A model generated the notes under the pieces. The model was not told where the DNA came from. It worked only from the letters and a program-made list of their open reading frames with translations, and searched no databases. Positions 53,131-61,972 of a DNA stretch of 64,000 nucleotides are shown piece by piece. The DNA lies in assembly GCA_015060925.1 (NCBI GenBank), contig SUXM01000001.1:1-64000 (forward strand). Reading direction: 5' to 3'. Position 1 is the stretch's first letter, and each line of letters starts with the position of its first letter. Made by a program: the position numbers and the translations under genes. The DNA comes from Parabacteroides distasonis. GTDB lineage: Bacteria; Bacteroidota; Bacteroidia; Bacteroidales; Tannerellaceae.

Positions 53131-54462
53131 TTATGACTTTCTTGAACGAATAATTCCCATCACTTTACCTTTACCTGAGCGGATATAATCCAATAATGGA
53201 CGATTAGCCGGGCAGGTATAACTACAAGAACCACATTCGATACAATCTTGAATGTAATTAGCTTCTGCTAAATCCCAATCTTTATAGATGGTATATTTCA
53301 TAAGGAATGCAGGATTCAATCCCATTGGACAAACATTTACACATTTGGCACAACGGATACAGTCTTGCATCGGTTTACGGACTGATTCCTCTTTGGTAAG
53401 AAGCAATACACCGGAACTACCTTTGGTTACGGGAACTTCCGGACTGACTAATGCTTTACCCATCATCGGACCGCCACCTATAATCTTTCCGGTGTTTTCA
53501 GGAATACCACCCGCTGCTTCGATTAAGTGGGTGATAGGAGTTCCCATGCGAACCAAGAAGTTAGAAGGGTTGGATACGGCCTTTCCTGTAACAGTAACGA
53601 CACGTTCAAACAACGGTTTGTTCTTTTGTACTGCTTCATAAACAGCATAAGCAGTTCCTACGTTCTGTACGACTGCGCCGGCAGAAATAGGCAATGCTCC
53701 ACTCTTTACTTGACGGCGGATAACAGCATCAATTAACTGCTTTTCACCTCCTTGAGGGTATTGTACCTTCAATGGCATGATTTCAATACCGGCATAACTT
53801 GTTGCTAATTTTGTCAAGTGTGCAATTGCATCCGGTTTGTTGTTTTCGATACCAATCACTGCTTTGTTTACATTTACAGCTTTCATCAACAGGCTGACAC
53901 CTACTAAAATTTCTTCTCCCTTTTCCATCATTAAAGAATGGTCGGAAGTCAAGTAAGGTTCACATTCAACAGCATTGATGATGATGATTTCCGCTTTGCT
54001 TCCTGGAGGAGGCATCAATTTGACTTGGGTAGGGAAAGTGGCACCTCCTAAACCTACGATACCAGCTGCTGCAATTTTATCGACAATCTCTTTGGATGAT
54101 AATGTACATTCTTTAACCAATGTCTCACTGCGGTCGATAGTATCTTCCCATTCGTCACCATCTACATCAATGTAGATAGCCGGACGCTTGTAGCCACTGG
54201 CATCAAGTGCATGATCTATTTTATTTACTTTACCGGATACCGAAGAATGGATATTGGCAGAAACGAAACCACCGGCTTTAGCGATGAGTGTTCCTACTTT
54301 GACAAGGTCACCCTTTTTAACCACTGCCTGGGCAGGAGCTCCGATGTGTTGACTGAGCGGTATGATTACCTGCTTAGGTGTAGCCAACGCCGTAATTTTC
54401 TTACCGGCAGACAATTTATTTTCGGGCGGATGGATACCTCCGATTCGAAATGTCCTTAGCAT
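53131..54462 (-). CDS. rnfC: Rnf complex subunit C
   Basis: 443 aa peripheral subunit, site of NAD(H) and FMN binding (GLGGATFPTQVKL, homologous to complex I 51-kDa/NuoF). Two [4Fe-4S] motifs, CIRCAKCVNVCP and CIECGSCSYTCP, near the C-terminus. No long Lys/Ala-rich tail, unlike the E. coli form. Confidence 0.95.
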   Translation of the reverse strand: MLRTFRIGGIHPPENKLSAGKKITALATPKQVIIPLSQHIGAPAQAVVKKGDLVKVGTLIAKAGGFVSANIHSSVSGKVNKIDHALDASGYKRPAIYIDVDGDEWEDTIDRSETLVKECTLSSKEIVDKIAAAGIVGLGGATFPTQVKLMPPPGSKAEIIIINAVECEPYLTSDHSLMMEKGEEILVGVSLLMKAVNVNKAVIGIENNKPDAIAHLTKLATSYAGIEIMPLKVQYPQGGEKQLIDAVIRRQVKSGALPISAGAVVQNVGTAYAVYEAVQKNKPLFERVVTVTGKAVSNPSNFLVRMGTPITHLIEAAGGIPENTGKIIGGGPMMGKALVSPEVPVTKGSSGVLLLTKEESVRKPMQDCIRCAKCVNVCPMGLNPAFLMKYTIYKDWDLAEANYIQDCIECGSCSYTCPANRPLLDYIRSGKGKVMGIIRSRKS

Positions 54463-54474
54463 ACGATTAGATTT

Positions 54475-55383
54475 TTATTTTTGATTTGTTTCTTCTTTTG
54501 TTTCTACTTTTTGCGCTTCAGCCTTAGGTGCTGCTGCTTCAGTTTTTGCTGCTGCAGGAGCTGCTTCCTTACGAGGAGGGAAGTTTAATTCATGGATAGC
54601 ACCTGTCGGACATACAGCTACACATTTACGACATAGGCGGCATTTGGTGTAGTCGATGTAAGCCACATTGTTCTCAACTGTGATTGCTTCGAATGCACAT
54701 TCTTTTGCGCATTTACCACAACCAATACAAGCGTTTGCGCAAGCTTTGCGAGCCACTGCTCCTTTGTCTTTGTTAATACAGCTGACGAATACGCGGCGGG
54801 ATTTCGGCCCTTTTTTGCGTAATTCTATCACGCTCTTTGGACAAGCTTTCACGCAAGCACCACATGAAGTACATTTTTCCTCGTCCACTTCAACCAATCC
54901 TGTTTCCGGATTGATATGGATGGCGTCAAAATTACATGCTGCCACACAGTCGCCATAACCCAGGCAACCGAATGAACAACCTGTTTCCCCACCATACAGG
55001 GTAGAGGCGATCGCACAACTCTTCACTCCGTCATATTGGTTGTTGCGAGGACGTGCAGCGCAAGTCCCGTTACAACGAACGACAGCAACCATCGGTTCTG
55101 CACTGGCAGCTTCCATTCCTAAGATAGATGCGATTTGCCCCATAACCGGTGCACCACCTACCGGACATAACATTCCGTCCAGTGAACTGGCTTTCACACA
55201 GGCAGAGGCAAAACCTCCACAACCGGGGTATCCACATCCTCCACAGTTAGCACCGGGCAAAACCTCTTGTACTTGTGCGATACGAGGATCTTCGATTACT
55301 TCAAACTTCTTGGAGGCGGCGTATAGTAACACTGCGCCGATAGCTCCAATCGCTCCTAATGAAATAACGGCAATTAAAATCAT
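54475..55383 (-). CDS. rnfB: Rnf complex subunit B
   Basis: 302 aa. N-terminal helix (1-20), then the four-Cys domain CGGCGYPGC and several ferredoxin motifs (CTSCGACVKACP, CIGCGKCAKECA, CRLCRKCVAVCP): the electron entry site for reduced ferredoxin. A roughly 33-residue Ala/Lys/Glu-rich C-terminal tail follows the last cluster and is probably disordered. Confidence 0.95.
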   Translation of the reverse strand: MILIAVISLGAIGAIGAVLLYAASKKFEVIEDPRIAQVQEVLPGANCGGCGYPGCGGFASACVKASSLDGMLCPVGGAPVMGQIASILGMEAASAEPMVAVVRCNGTCAARPRNNQYDGVKSCAIASTLYGGETGCSFGCLGYGDCVAACNFDAIHINPETGLVEVDEEKCTSCGACVKACPKSVIELRKKGPKSRRVFVSCINKDKGAVARKACANACIGCGKCAKECAFEAITVENNVAYIDYTKCRLCRKCVAVCPTGAIHELNFPPRKEAAPAAAKTEAAAPKAEAQKVETKEETNQK

Positions 55384-55393
55384 GATATGTTTG

Positions 55394-55810
55394 TCAATTA
55401 AGTTTTTTCAACGTGAATACAAAACGCTTTTTAAGTTTATCTCGTAAGATATATAAGATGCAATAAAAAGGAATTAATAGCAGTAAACCGGTTAACCCGC
55501 TTGTGGTTTCTTCCCATTGCATGTAAGTCCCGAAGGCTATTGTCGTGAATACAATGATAAGCGGGATTACAAATGCCAGAAAAACAGCCTGTAAACCTAA
55601 AGAACTTTTCCCACATAAAAGTACTTCTTCATTCACTTGGAATGCTCCGGAACAATCCGATACCTCTATGATCTTTTCCTTGCTTTCGGATGCCGAACAG
55701 ATACTCTGGGCATGGCATCCAGAACAGGCTGATTTTTGGATAATCCGAACATGGATCGTATCCTCTTCGATCTTCGTTATTATCCCGTTATGATTGATAC
55801 TCTCGCTCAT
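55394..55810 (-). CDS. rseC: RseC/MucC-family membrane protein
   Basis: 138 aa from the ATG at 55810. Cysteine-bearing N-terminal part (CSGCHAQSIC, a CxxC plus Cys) and two transmembrane helices (about 75-120), the SoxR-reducing RseC/RsxC-associated family. It is the first gene of the rnf operon, as in many Bacteroidota, and may tune redox signalling or Rnf assembly. The longer in-frame start at 55843 would overlap the -7 box and is rejected. Confidence 0.85.
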   Translation of the reverse strand: MSESINHNGIITKIEEDTIHVRIIQKSACSGCHAQSICSASESKEKIIEVSDCSGAFQVNEEVLLCGKSSLGLQAVFLAFVIPLIIVFTTIAFGTYMQWEETTSGLTGLLLLIPFYCILYILRDKLKKRFVFTLKKLN

Positions 55811-55840
55811 GTTTTGTAAACTCGACTTTGCAAATCGAGA

Positions 55841-55848
55841 CAAAAATA
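55841..55848 (-). promoter_or_regulatory. -7 element of the rseC-rnf operon
   Basis: Leftward TATTTTTG, 31 bp before the rseC ATG. Confidence 0.5.
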
Positions 55849-55910
55849 CGTATTATTTAGTAATTATATGGGATTATATAGGTTAAATTTTTAAATAATC
55901 TTTTCTTCTT

Positions 55911-57458
55911 TTACCATTTATAATTAAAACCGAAACTTAACAACTCGTTGATCTGTATGTAACTGTCAAAGTCGTCTCTCTTTGTTACACCATCGTCATA
56001 ACGTAAGTTCAAAGAAAGTGTCGTAGAGAAGAAGCGGCTGATAGCCATATTTAGGCGGTTTTCAAATTCTCCTTGCACGCGATCGTAACTGGTGAAGAAG
56101 TAAAAACGAGAGTACCAACTGACATTTCGGTTGAACTGGAAGTTTAGGGTGGCATTGATGGTTGAACCGAATTTGCTCAACTTGTGTTCAAATGCTCCTG
56201 TAGCTTCATTTTTCAAAAAACCATGACGGCCTAAGTCTATGTCTTTGTCTATGCTATACATATAGGTAAAGGAAAGAGGGGCCAAGTTGGCTGAAAGGGT
56301 CAACTTCTTATGCTTGTTGCTTGTGAAGCTTTTGTTCAGATCGTATTTCATCCCCAATCCGATGTTGATGGTGAATGGAGCCATGAATGCAGCCAACTTG
56401 TTTTCCGAGTTTTCTGCGAAGTTGGTGAACATCTGTGTCTGGAATGTCGCATCAAACGTGTAGAACCAGTTACTGAAAGCTTTGTAACCGATGTTACTGT
56501 GCAGACGCAGAACGTCATCCCCAATCTTATAATCGTGAACCGTATCTTTAGGTGCAGTATAGACAGCGGTTTTCCATTCCAATTCGTTGGTGAACTGTAT
56601 CTTGTCTTTGTTATAGTTATAAACGAAGTATTGGCGGTTGGTCAAGTTTAAGGCGCTTACCCCACCTTTATGCCAGTTCGGGGAGATATAGTTTTGTGCA
56701 AACTGGATGGAGCTTTGGAAACTGGATGTCCAGTAACGGCGTTCCGGGATGAATTTGACCGGTGCGTCTACATCTTCAATCGATTTTTGCTCTTTTTCTA
56801 TTTTGATTAGTTCAGGCTTGTCCGTACTTTTCTCAATTACTTGTGCTTCGATGATGTCGGTCGGTAGATCATCTTGGGAATAACGGAAATATTCCGGATG
56901 GTTGGTACGGACGTAGCTGTATGCCATATCCTGTATCTTGTTCCTTAAAACCACATCTTGGAATAAGGTTGTGTCAAGAGCAAAACCTATTGTGTTCGGG
57001 TACTGCGGTGTGATAAGACTTTTATCGAAAATAACAGACTCTTCCGGGAGTAATTCTCCTTTTAATAATAGTGGAGTAAACAACGGATTTACAATTGCAG
57101 TATCACGCAAAGTCATCCAAGGCTTAACAACCGTTTCCGGGTCACGCTTCCAATCCACCCAATATTGTGCTTCAGGGGAAAGTCCTATTTCGTCTTTTGT
57201 CAGGATACGAAGCAACTCCTCGCTTGGTGCATCTTGGGAAGTATAAGTGCTGTTCATTTTTTCGAACTGTGCGCGTAGGCTTGGAATCTTTTCCAAGTCA
57301 GTCTCTTTTAATTGAGGGCGAGACAATGTGTCAGGAACTACAACTTGGGTAGCTCGGTTGATTGGATTGCCGTTGATGATGTTCATCTCTTGAGCCTGTA
57401 TTCGGGTGCAGAAGAGTGCTGATACGATACATAATGCTAAAAATATTCCTCTTGTCAT
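55911..57458 (-). CDS. DUF3078 outer-membrane beta-barrel protein
   Basis: 515 aa with a signal peptide (about 1-22, ending RIQAQ). A long N-terminal periplasmic region (about 25-235) is followed by a barrel domain (YWTSSFQSSIQFAQNYISPN to the terminal LLSFGFNYKW with an aromatic last residue), the DUF3078 pattern. Function unknown. A GGAG Shine-Dalgarno-like site precedes the ATG. Confidence 0.8.
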   Translation of the reverse strand: MTRGIFLALCIVSALFCTRIQAQEMNIINGNPINRATQVVVPDTLSRPQLKETDLEKIPSLRAQFEKMNSTYTSQDAPSEELLRILTKDEIGLSPEAQYWVDWKRDPETVVKPWMTLRDTAIVNPLFTPLLLKGELLPEESVIFDKSLITPQYPNTIGFALDTTLFQDVVLRNKIQDMAYSYVRTNHPEYFRYSQDDLPTDIIEAQVIEKSTDKPELIKIEKEQKSIEDVDAPVKFIPERRYWTSSFQSSIQFAQNYISPNWHKGGVSALNLTNRQYFVYNYNKDKIQFTNELEWKTAVYTAPKDTVHDYKIGDDVLRLHSNIGYKAFSNWFYTFDATFQTQMFTNFAENSENKLAAFMAPFTINIGLGMKYDLNKSFTSNKHKKLTLSANLAPLSFTYMYSIDKDIDLGRHGFLKNEATGAFEHKLSKFGSTINATLNFQFNRNVSWYSRFYFFTSYDRVQGEFENRLNMAISRFFSTTLSLNLRYDDGVTKRDDFDSYIQINELLSFGFNYKW

Positions 57459-57545
57459 TGTTCTATCTCCTCGTTGTACATTATAATAATGTGCGAATTT
57501 AGTGAAAAGTTGTGATATGGACTAATTAACTCGGAGATAAATAAA

Positions 57546-57582
57546 AATAGTCAGTAGTTGATTCAGATAAATACTGGCTATT
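57546..57582 (-). terminator. terminator of the winged-helix regulator gene
   Basis: AATAGTCAGTA / TACTGGCTATT stem (one G-U position), followed leftward by TTTTTATTT. Confidence 0.75.
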
Positions 57583-57603
57583 TTCTACTTTCTCGGCATC
57601 TCT

Positions 57604-58617
57604 TTATCTGTTGATGTCAACAGATATTGCCCCTTCTTCTTCGTTAAAGATTAGCTGGTATCCTTTTTTTCGGAACGATTTGATTTGGATGGAGGGTATT
57701 GTTTTTAGTTCTTTACGCAAACGGGTGATGGCATTTGAAATGTTTTCAATCATCTGTTCTTCTGTGAGATCCGGATTGAGTTTGTGCTTCATCCCTTGTG
57801 TATAAAGAGTTGTGTGGTTGACTATGGTTTTGCGGGATTCAAGTAGTAGGATAAACAAATTCAACTTTTGTCCGGTCAATTTGATACTTTCTGAACCTTG
57901 TGTGAGTATGCCTGTTTTTTTGTCGAAATGTATTCCATAGGGTAAAGCCCCCTTTCTACCAAAAGAACGGACTAAAGTGACTCTTTCTTTTTCTATTACT
58001 TTCTCTATCGTAATAACTTTATTCTTTTTGACATAGAGATAGATAAATAGATGAACCAATGCGATAGCCAATCCGGTGGCCAAACAAATGAGTAATATTT
58101 TGAACCACACCCTGCTTAAAATTTGATCCCATGAGGTTTGAAAATAGGCATAGAGGGTGATGGTGTCATTCGTGTTTTCTTTTCGCTTATAGACAACAGG
58201 TTCTAAGACGATAGCTTGTTTGAGAAAAACAGTGTCCTTGCAACAACAATGCTCCCTTTCTCCTTTGAAACAACGAACAGCTGTTCGAGACGTAAGTCCT
58301 ATAAGGGAAAGTTCTGCCCGGAAAATACTATCTAAAAAAAAACGGCAAGAGTCTTTATCCATGAGAAAACTTTGGTCTGCCCATTCCTCTTTCTCTTTCC
58401 GAGAGATCGGTTGCGGATTTGTTCCTGTATGAAAGAATGTGTGCATTTTTATATTGGACAGTCTAATCTCTTTTTCCTTTTCGATGGCTTTTTGAAAAGC
58501 CGTTGTCGCTTTAACATAGGTTATCCGGTATTGCTTTTTACAAAGAAATAGAATGGCAATGATTCCACATAAAGAAAGAATCAATGTGAAGAATAGTTTT
58601 AGCTGTCGAGTTCTCAT
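57604..58617 (-). CDS. membrane-anchored winged-helix transcription regulator
   Basis: 337 aa. First membrane helix (about 8-24), a periplasmic domain with paired cysteines (about 30-165, FKGEREHCCCKD), a second helix (about 173-200), a coiled-coil linker (VITIEKVIEKERVT) and a C-terminal OmpR-type winged helix (about 225-325, SFRKKGYQL). It is a one-component ToxR/CadC-style regulator with the sensor outside. It is divergent from the NVEALA cluster, which it may control. ATG 58617 is preferred over TTG 58638, which lies in the -7 box. Confidence 0.82.
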   Translation of the reverse strand: MRTRQLKLFFTLILSLCGIIAILFLCKKQYRITYVKATTAFQKAIEKEKEIRLSNIKMHTFFHTGTNPQPISRKEKEEWADQSFLMDKDSCRFFLDSIFRAELSLIGLTSRTAVRCFKGEREHCCCKDTVFLKQAIVLEPVVYKRKENTNDTITLYAYFQTSWDQILSRVWFKILLICLATGLAIALVHLFIYLYVKKNKVITIEKVIEKERVTLVRSFGRKGALPYGIHFDKKTGILTQGSESIKLTGQKLNLFILLLESRKTIVNHTTLYTQGMKHKLNPDLTEEQMIENISNAITRLRKELKTIPSIQIKSFRKKGYQLIFNEEEGAISVDINR

Positions 58618-58635
58618 TTGTGTTTTTATTTTGTT

Positions 58636-58643
58636 CAAATATA
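58636..58643 (-). promoter_or_regulatory. -7 element of the regulator gene
   Basis: Leftward TATATTTG, 18 bp before the ATG at 58617; a very short leader. Confidence 0.5.
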
Positions 58644-58689
58644 TGTTTTTTTGAGGTAAAAGTGAAAGATATGACCTCTTTTTTATCCG

Positions 58690-58839
58690 GAAATCTATCC
58701 AAACGCTATCAAAAAAGGAAAAATATCAGGAGATAAAAACTTAATATATTGTCTGTTATAGATTATTTTTTGTGTGAGTATTCCGAATGAAACTTTTATT
58801 TCAGTCCTTTGTAAAGTTCATCAATAAAAGAGAAAAAAG
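58690..58839 (+). repeat. NVEALA leader direct repeat, copy 1
   Basis: About 150 bp nearly identical to 63749-63897 (a handful of substitutions or indels), each ending at the ATG of an NVEALA gene. It must hold the promoter, although no exact TAnnTTTG is seen; TATTTTTTG is one base too long. Confidence 0.92.
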
Positions 58840-59083
58840 ATGAAAAAACAAATGATTAAAATAGTAGCTGTAATAGCTTTGATTGCTATAGCCGGTTGGA
58901 ATATTACTCAAAGTGAAAAAGAAGGCGCTTTATCAGATTTAGCTTTGGAAAATATAGATGCTTTAGCTGTGTGTGAAGTATCAAAGGAGAAGATATAAAT
59001 TTTAATGTGAAGGAGAGGGTACTTGTTCTAAAACAGTTATGGGATATACATTAACATGTGATGGAACAGAAGTAACAAATTAG
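58840..59083 (+). pseudogene. NVEALA-type peptide gene, apparently frameshifted
   Basis: The open frame from 58840 gives 52 aa: signal-like helix MKKQMIKIVAVIALIAIAG, then LSDLALENIDALAVCEVSK and an early stop at 58996. In the two other frames, coding-like sequence continues (GEDINFNVK, then GTCSKTVMGYTLTCDGTEVTN-like, ending at TAG 59081), with further cysteines as in other family members. Two small indels would restore one peptide of about 80 aa. Either the gene is decayed or the 52-aa form is real. Confidence 0.6.
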
Positions 59084-59138
59084 GAAAGAATGTAGGAAGA
59101 CGCTGTGTGATAGTCTCCTTCTTTATAAATTTGAAAAG

Positions 59139-60212
59139 ATGAAAAACATTAGCTTTTTTATTTTAATTGTTTTTTTTATGGCTTGTTCTTCTAATGAAAA
59201 TCGTGATATAGTTGTCCATACTTTAGAAGAAAATATCTTAAAGAATACAAATTATTTACAAATAGATACTATCGGTATATTTGAGGATCTGATATACGCT
59301 AAGGAATATTTAGTATATAGAGATAGTGTGTTGATTGTGATCAACAATAGACATGAGGATGTTTGTTTTGTGGAATTTTATAATTTGAATAGTAAAAAAT
59401 TAATCTCAAGGTTGTATGAATTGGGAGATGGTCCTAAAGAAATGTTAAGTGCAAAGGTCTGTTTAAATAAAAATATTTTATATGTCAATGATTATGTAAA
59501 GTCACAAGTCGCTTTTGTAAATGTAGATTCTCTTCTTTGCGATTCTATTTATTTTGTATATCCTATTCGACATCAAGTTATGGGCTCTCCTACCGCTGTA
59601 CCTTATAGGAATGTTTTTTTGTTGGAAAATCCTTATTGTTTTAAAAATAGGAAACTGGGAATAGAACAGAAGGCCTCAAGGTTTATAGTGACGGATGGGA
59701 AAGTTCCTTATGAAGAAAAAAATAAATATGAATATTATACAAGGAATGTTGCGGTAAATGGAAGTATAATTACTAATTCTATAAAGAATAGAATTTTTTA
59801 TACAAATGCGTATAATTCATCAATAGAGGTTTATGATGAGAATCTAAATTTGTTGAAAATAATTACTGGACCGGTATTTTTGGATGCTGATTATAGCATC
59901 ATGAAAGGTGAAACCTCAAGAGAAGTTGCGTTTAAAAGAAAAATTCCTTATGCTTATTTTGATTATTGTGTGGATGAGGATTATGTTTATTTGACTTATA
60001 TGGGAGATTTTTTGACAAAAGGTAAAAAGTTAAAGGATTATTCTAATTGGATTTTTAAGTTTGATTGGAATGGGAATTTTATTAGAAGTTATTTTGTTGG
60101 TAGTTATATTTTATCCATTTCAAAAGGAAATGCAAATAATACTCTTTATGTGACAGTTTTGAATGAAGACGAAATACCTCTTTTGCTAAAATTATCGGAA
60201 TATGAAAATTAA
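59139..60212 (+). CDS. BF3164-like propeller lipoprotein 1
   Basis: 357 aa, SPaseII signal (FFMAC16). Repeating beta segments suggest a six-bladed propeller (LIYAKEYLVYRDSVLIVI, FYNLNSKKLISRLYELGDGP, KIITGPVFLDADY, FKFDWNGNFIRSYFVGSY). RLYELGDGPKEM is the typical G-x-GP-x-E turn of this family. Function unknown. It follows the first NVEALA gene and is strongly AT-rich. Confidence 0.78.
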   Translation: MKNISFFILIVFFMACSSNENRDIVVHTLEENILKNTNYLQIDTIGIFEDLIYAKEYLVYRDSVLIVINNRHEDVCFVEFYNLNSKKLISRLYELGDGPKEMLSAKVCLNKNILYVNDYVKSQVAFVNVDSLLCDSIYFVYPIRHQVMGSPTAVPYRNVFLLENPYCFKNRKLGIEQKASRFIVTDGKVPYEEKNKYEYYTRNVAVNGSIITNSIKNRIFYTNAYNSSIEVYDENLNLLKIITGPVFLDADYSIMKGETSREVAFKRKIPYAYFDYCVDEDYVYLTYMGDFLTKGKKLKDYSNWIFKFDWNGNFIRSYFVGSYILSISKGNANNTLYVTVLNEDEIPLLLKLSEYEN

Positions 60213-60234
60213 ATTGAATAAAATCAAAAAAAAG

Positions 60235-60480
60235 ATGAAAAAACAAATGATTAAAATAGTAGCTGTAATAGCTTTAATTGCTACAGCCGGTTGGAATATT
60301 ACTCAAAGTGAAAAAGAAGGCGTTTTATCAGATTTAGCTTTGGAAAATATAGAAGCTTTAGCTAATGAAGAAATAACTCAAGATTGTGAGGAACGTACAA
60401 ATAATTGGTGTTATAGAGCTATATCTACTCCTGATGGAAATTTAGTAGAAAGCCATTGGGATAGAATAAACAGAATTTAA
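60235..60480 (+). CDS. NVEALA-type exported peptide 2
   Basis: 81 aa. N-terminal helix MKKQMIKIVAVIALIATAG almost identical to copy 1, then ENIEALA followed by a polar segment with two cysteines (DCEERTNNWCYRA) and an aromatic tail. ENIEALA is the family's name motif and ends in ALA, which could be a processing site. An in-frame start at 60202 overlaps the preceding gene and is not preferred. Confidence 0.8.
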   Translation: MKKQMIKIVAVIALIATAGWNITQSEKEGVLSDLALENIEALANEEITQDCEERTNNWCYRAISTPDGNLVESHWDRINRI

Positions 60481-60486
60481 GGAAAT

Positions 60487-60589
60487 AAAAGAGACCATCT
60501 TCTTATTTACAACTAAACAGTACTATATTAAGGATTTAATTCTTAATCCATGATAAATGGTAGTCTTTCTTTTTAGGATGGTCTCTTTT
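60487..60589 (+). terminator. long inverted repeat between peptide and lipoprotein genes
   Basis: AAAAGAGACCATC (60487-60499) is perfectly complementary to GATGGTCTCTTTT (60577-60589), enclosing a 77-nt loop with its own small stem (ATTAAGGATT / ATTCTTAAT). It lies between the NVEALA2 stop and the lipoprotein ATG and could attenuate transcription. Confidence 0.6.
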
Positions 60590-60606
60590 GCTAAAAGAAT
60601 AAATAT

Positions 60607-61611
60607 ATGAAAAAAAGTCTTTTGATATTATTAACCGGAATATTATCTTGTACATCTCCACAAGAACAGGAGATTTTAAAATTAGTAGAACCTGTTCCTA
60701 TAGAGTCTATGGAATATGAACAGGAGGCTATTTTTGCAAATCCATTGTCTATAGAAAAGGTGGGTGATAGATTGTATCTTTTTCAAGGGAGAGGGGATGC
60801 AGTCGCTTTAATGATGGATGTGAAAACTGGTCAGATTATAGGATCGTGGGGAGAACGGGGAAATGGTCCCGGGGAATTTATGTATGCTTTATCTTGGGGT
60901 GAAACAACAGATGGACTATTTCATTTATCAGATGTAAATCAGTTTAAAGTCCGGAAGTATATTTCGGAAAAAGATTCTCTAATCATCAAAAAAGAGTTGG
61001 CGATAAAACCTGTTATATCTTATGTTATGGGAACAGTTTTAGATAATGGCTGCATGGTTGTATCAGCTATTTATGGTACAGAATCTCCATTATTGTTGAT
61101 GAACGAACAAAGTGAAATATTATGTAGTTTTGGAGAACTACCGGATAAGGCTCATGGGTTGACAGATTTGAGAACGTATGGAGGATGTTTGGATGCTTTT
61201 GGAGAACATTTTGTTTTTGCAATGAATGATATAGGGTATATCGCATGTTATGAACAAAAGAAAGATACGATAGAAAAGAGTTGGGAACACTACTTGGAGA
61301 TACCTGTTTATAAGGGAAAACATTTAGATCGAAATGTCTTAAAGAAAGGATTTATAGATGTGAAAATGACATCGAAATATATTTATTGTGTGTATTCAGG
61401 AAGAAAGTTCGTGGAAGATACGATGGCTAAGAATTTATTAGTGTTTGATCATAAAGGGAGGTTGCTAAAAAATTTTCTACTTAATAAAGAAATTGGTAAA
61501 ATAGCAATATCAGAAGAAGAAGGTTTAATTTATGCGGTAGGATATGAACCTGATATTTGTATTTTACGGTATGAAATAGGGAAATATTTGAATGATATGT
61601 GTAAAATATAA
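60607..61611 (+). CDS. BF3164-like propeller lipoprotein 2
   Basis: 334 aa, SPaseII signal (GILSC15). Six-bladed-propeller pattern with IGSWGERGNGPGEFMYAL, the classic BF3164/NHL-like turn, and repeated blade strands (YLFQGRGDAVALMMDV, LLVFDHKGRLLKNFLL). Function unknown; partner of the NVEALA2 gene by position. Confidence 0.8.
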   Translation: MKKSLLILLTGILSCTSPQEQEILKLVEPVPIESMEYEQEAIFANPLSIEKVGDRLYLFQGRGDAVALMMDVKTGQIIGSWGERGNGPGEFMYALSWGETTDGLFHLSDVNQFKVRKYISEKDSLIIKKELAIKPVISYVMGTVLDNGCMVVSAIYGTESPLLLMNEQSEILCSFGELPDKAHGLTDLRTYGGCLDAFGEHFVFAMNDIGYIACYEQKKDTIEKSWEHYLEIPVYKGKHLDRNVLKKGFIDVKMTSKYIYCVYSGRKFVEDTMAKNLLVFDHKGRLLKNFLLNKEIGKIAISEEEGLIYAVGYEPDICILRYEIGKYLNDMCKI

Positions 61612-61704
61612 TAAATTCAACCATAAAAGAAAACGGAAAAGGTTTAAAGTCTCTTTATCTGGAAACGGATAAAAATTGAAAAGAAATAAATATAATAATT
61701 AAAT

Positions 61705-61962
61705 ATGTTTATCATGAAAAAATTAATATTAGGTATTGTTTTAATGAGTATATGTTTTGTAAGTTACAATATGTCTCCAATGGAGGATAATGTGTTAATA
61801 GAAGGATTTAGCCTCTCATCTATTGAGGCATTAGCTGCGTGTGAAACTAGTTCCGACCCCTCTGAAAATGGAGGTTATTGTGTTCGAAATTATAATAGTT
61901 CAGATGATTCATGTGTAACTCAAAGTAGTTATGATGCTGTAAGATGTTCGGGTAATATTTAA
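61705..61962 (+). CDS. NVEALA-type exported peptide 3
   Basis: 85 aa (or 82 from the ATG at 61714). Hydrophobic N-terminal helix, then FSLSSIEALAACE; the rest of the peptide has four cysteines (ACE, YCV, SCV, RCS) spaced through a Ser/Asn/Asp-rich tail. The four cysteines could form two disulfides. SIEALA replaces NVEALA. It lies 10 bp before the DUF4221 gene. Confidence 0.8.
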   Translation: MFIMKKLILGIVLMSICFVSYNMSPMEDNVLIEGFSLSSIEALAACETSSDPSENGGYCVRNYNSSDDSCVTQSSYDAVRCSGNI

Positions 61963-61972
61963 ATTATAGAGA

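Noticed and set aside
58653-58678. GAGGT/ACCTC hairpin with T-run upstream of the winged-helix gene
   Set aside because: Only a 5-bp stem with a 16-nt loop, in a promoter region where no upstream rightward gene needs a terminator.
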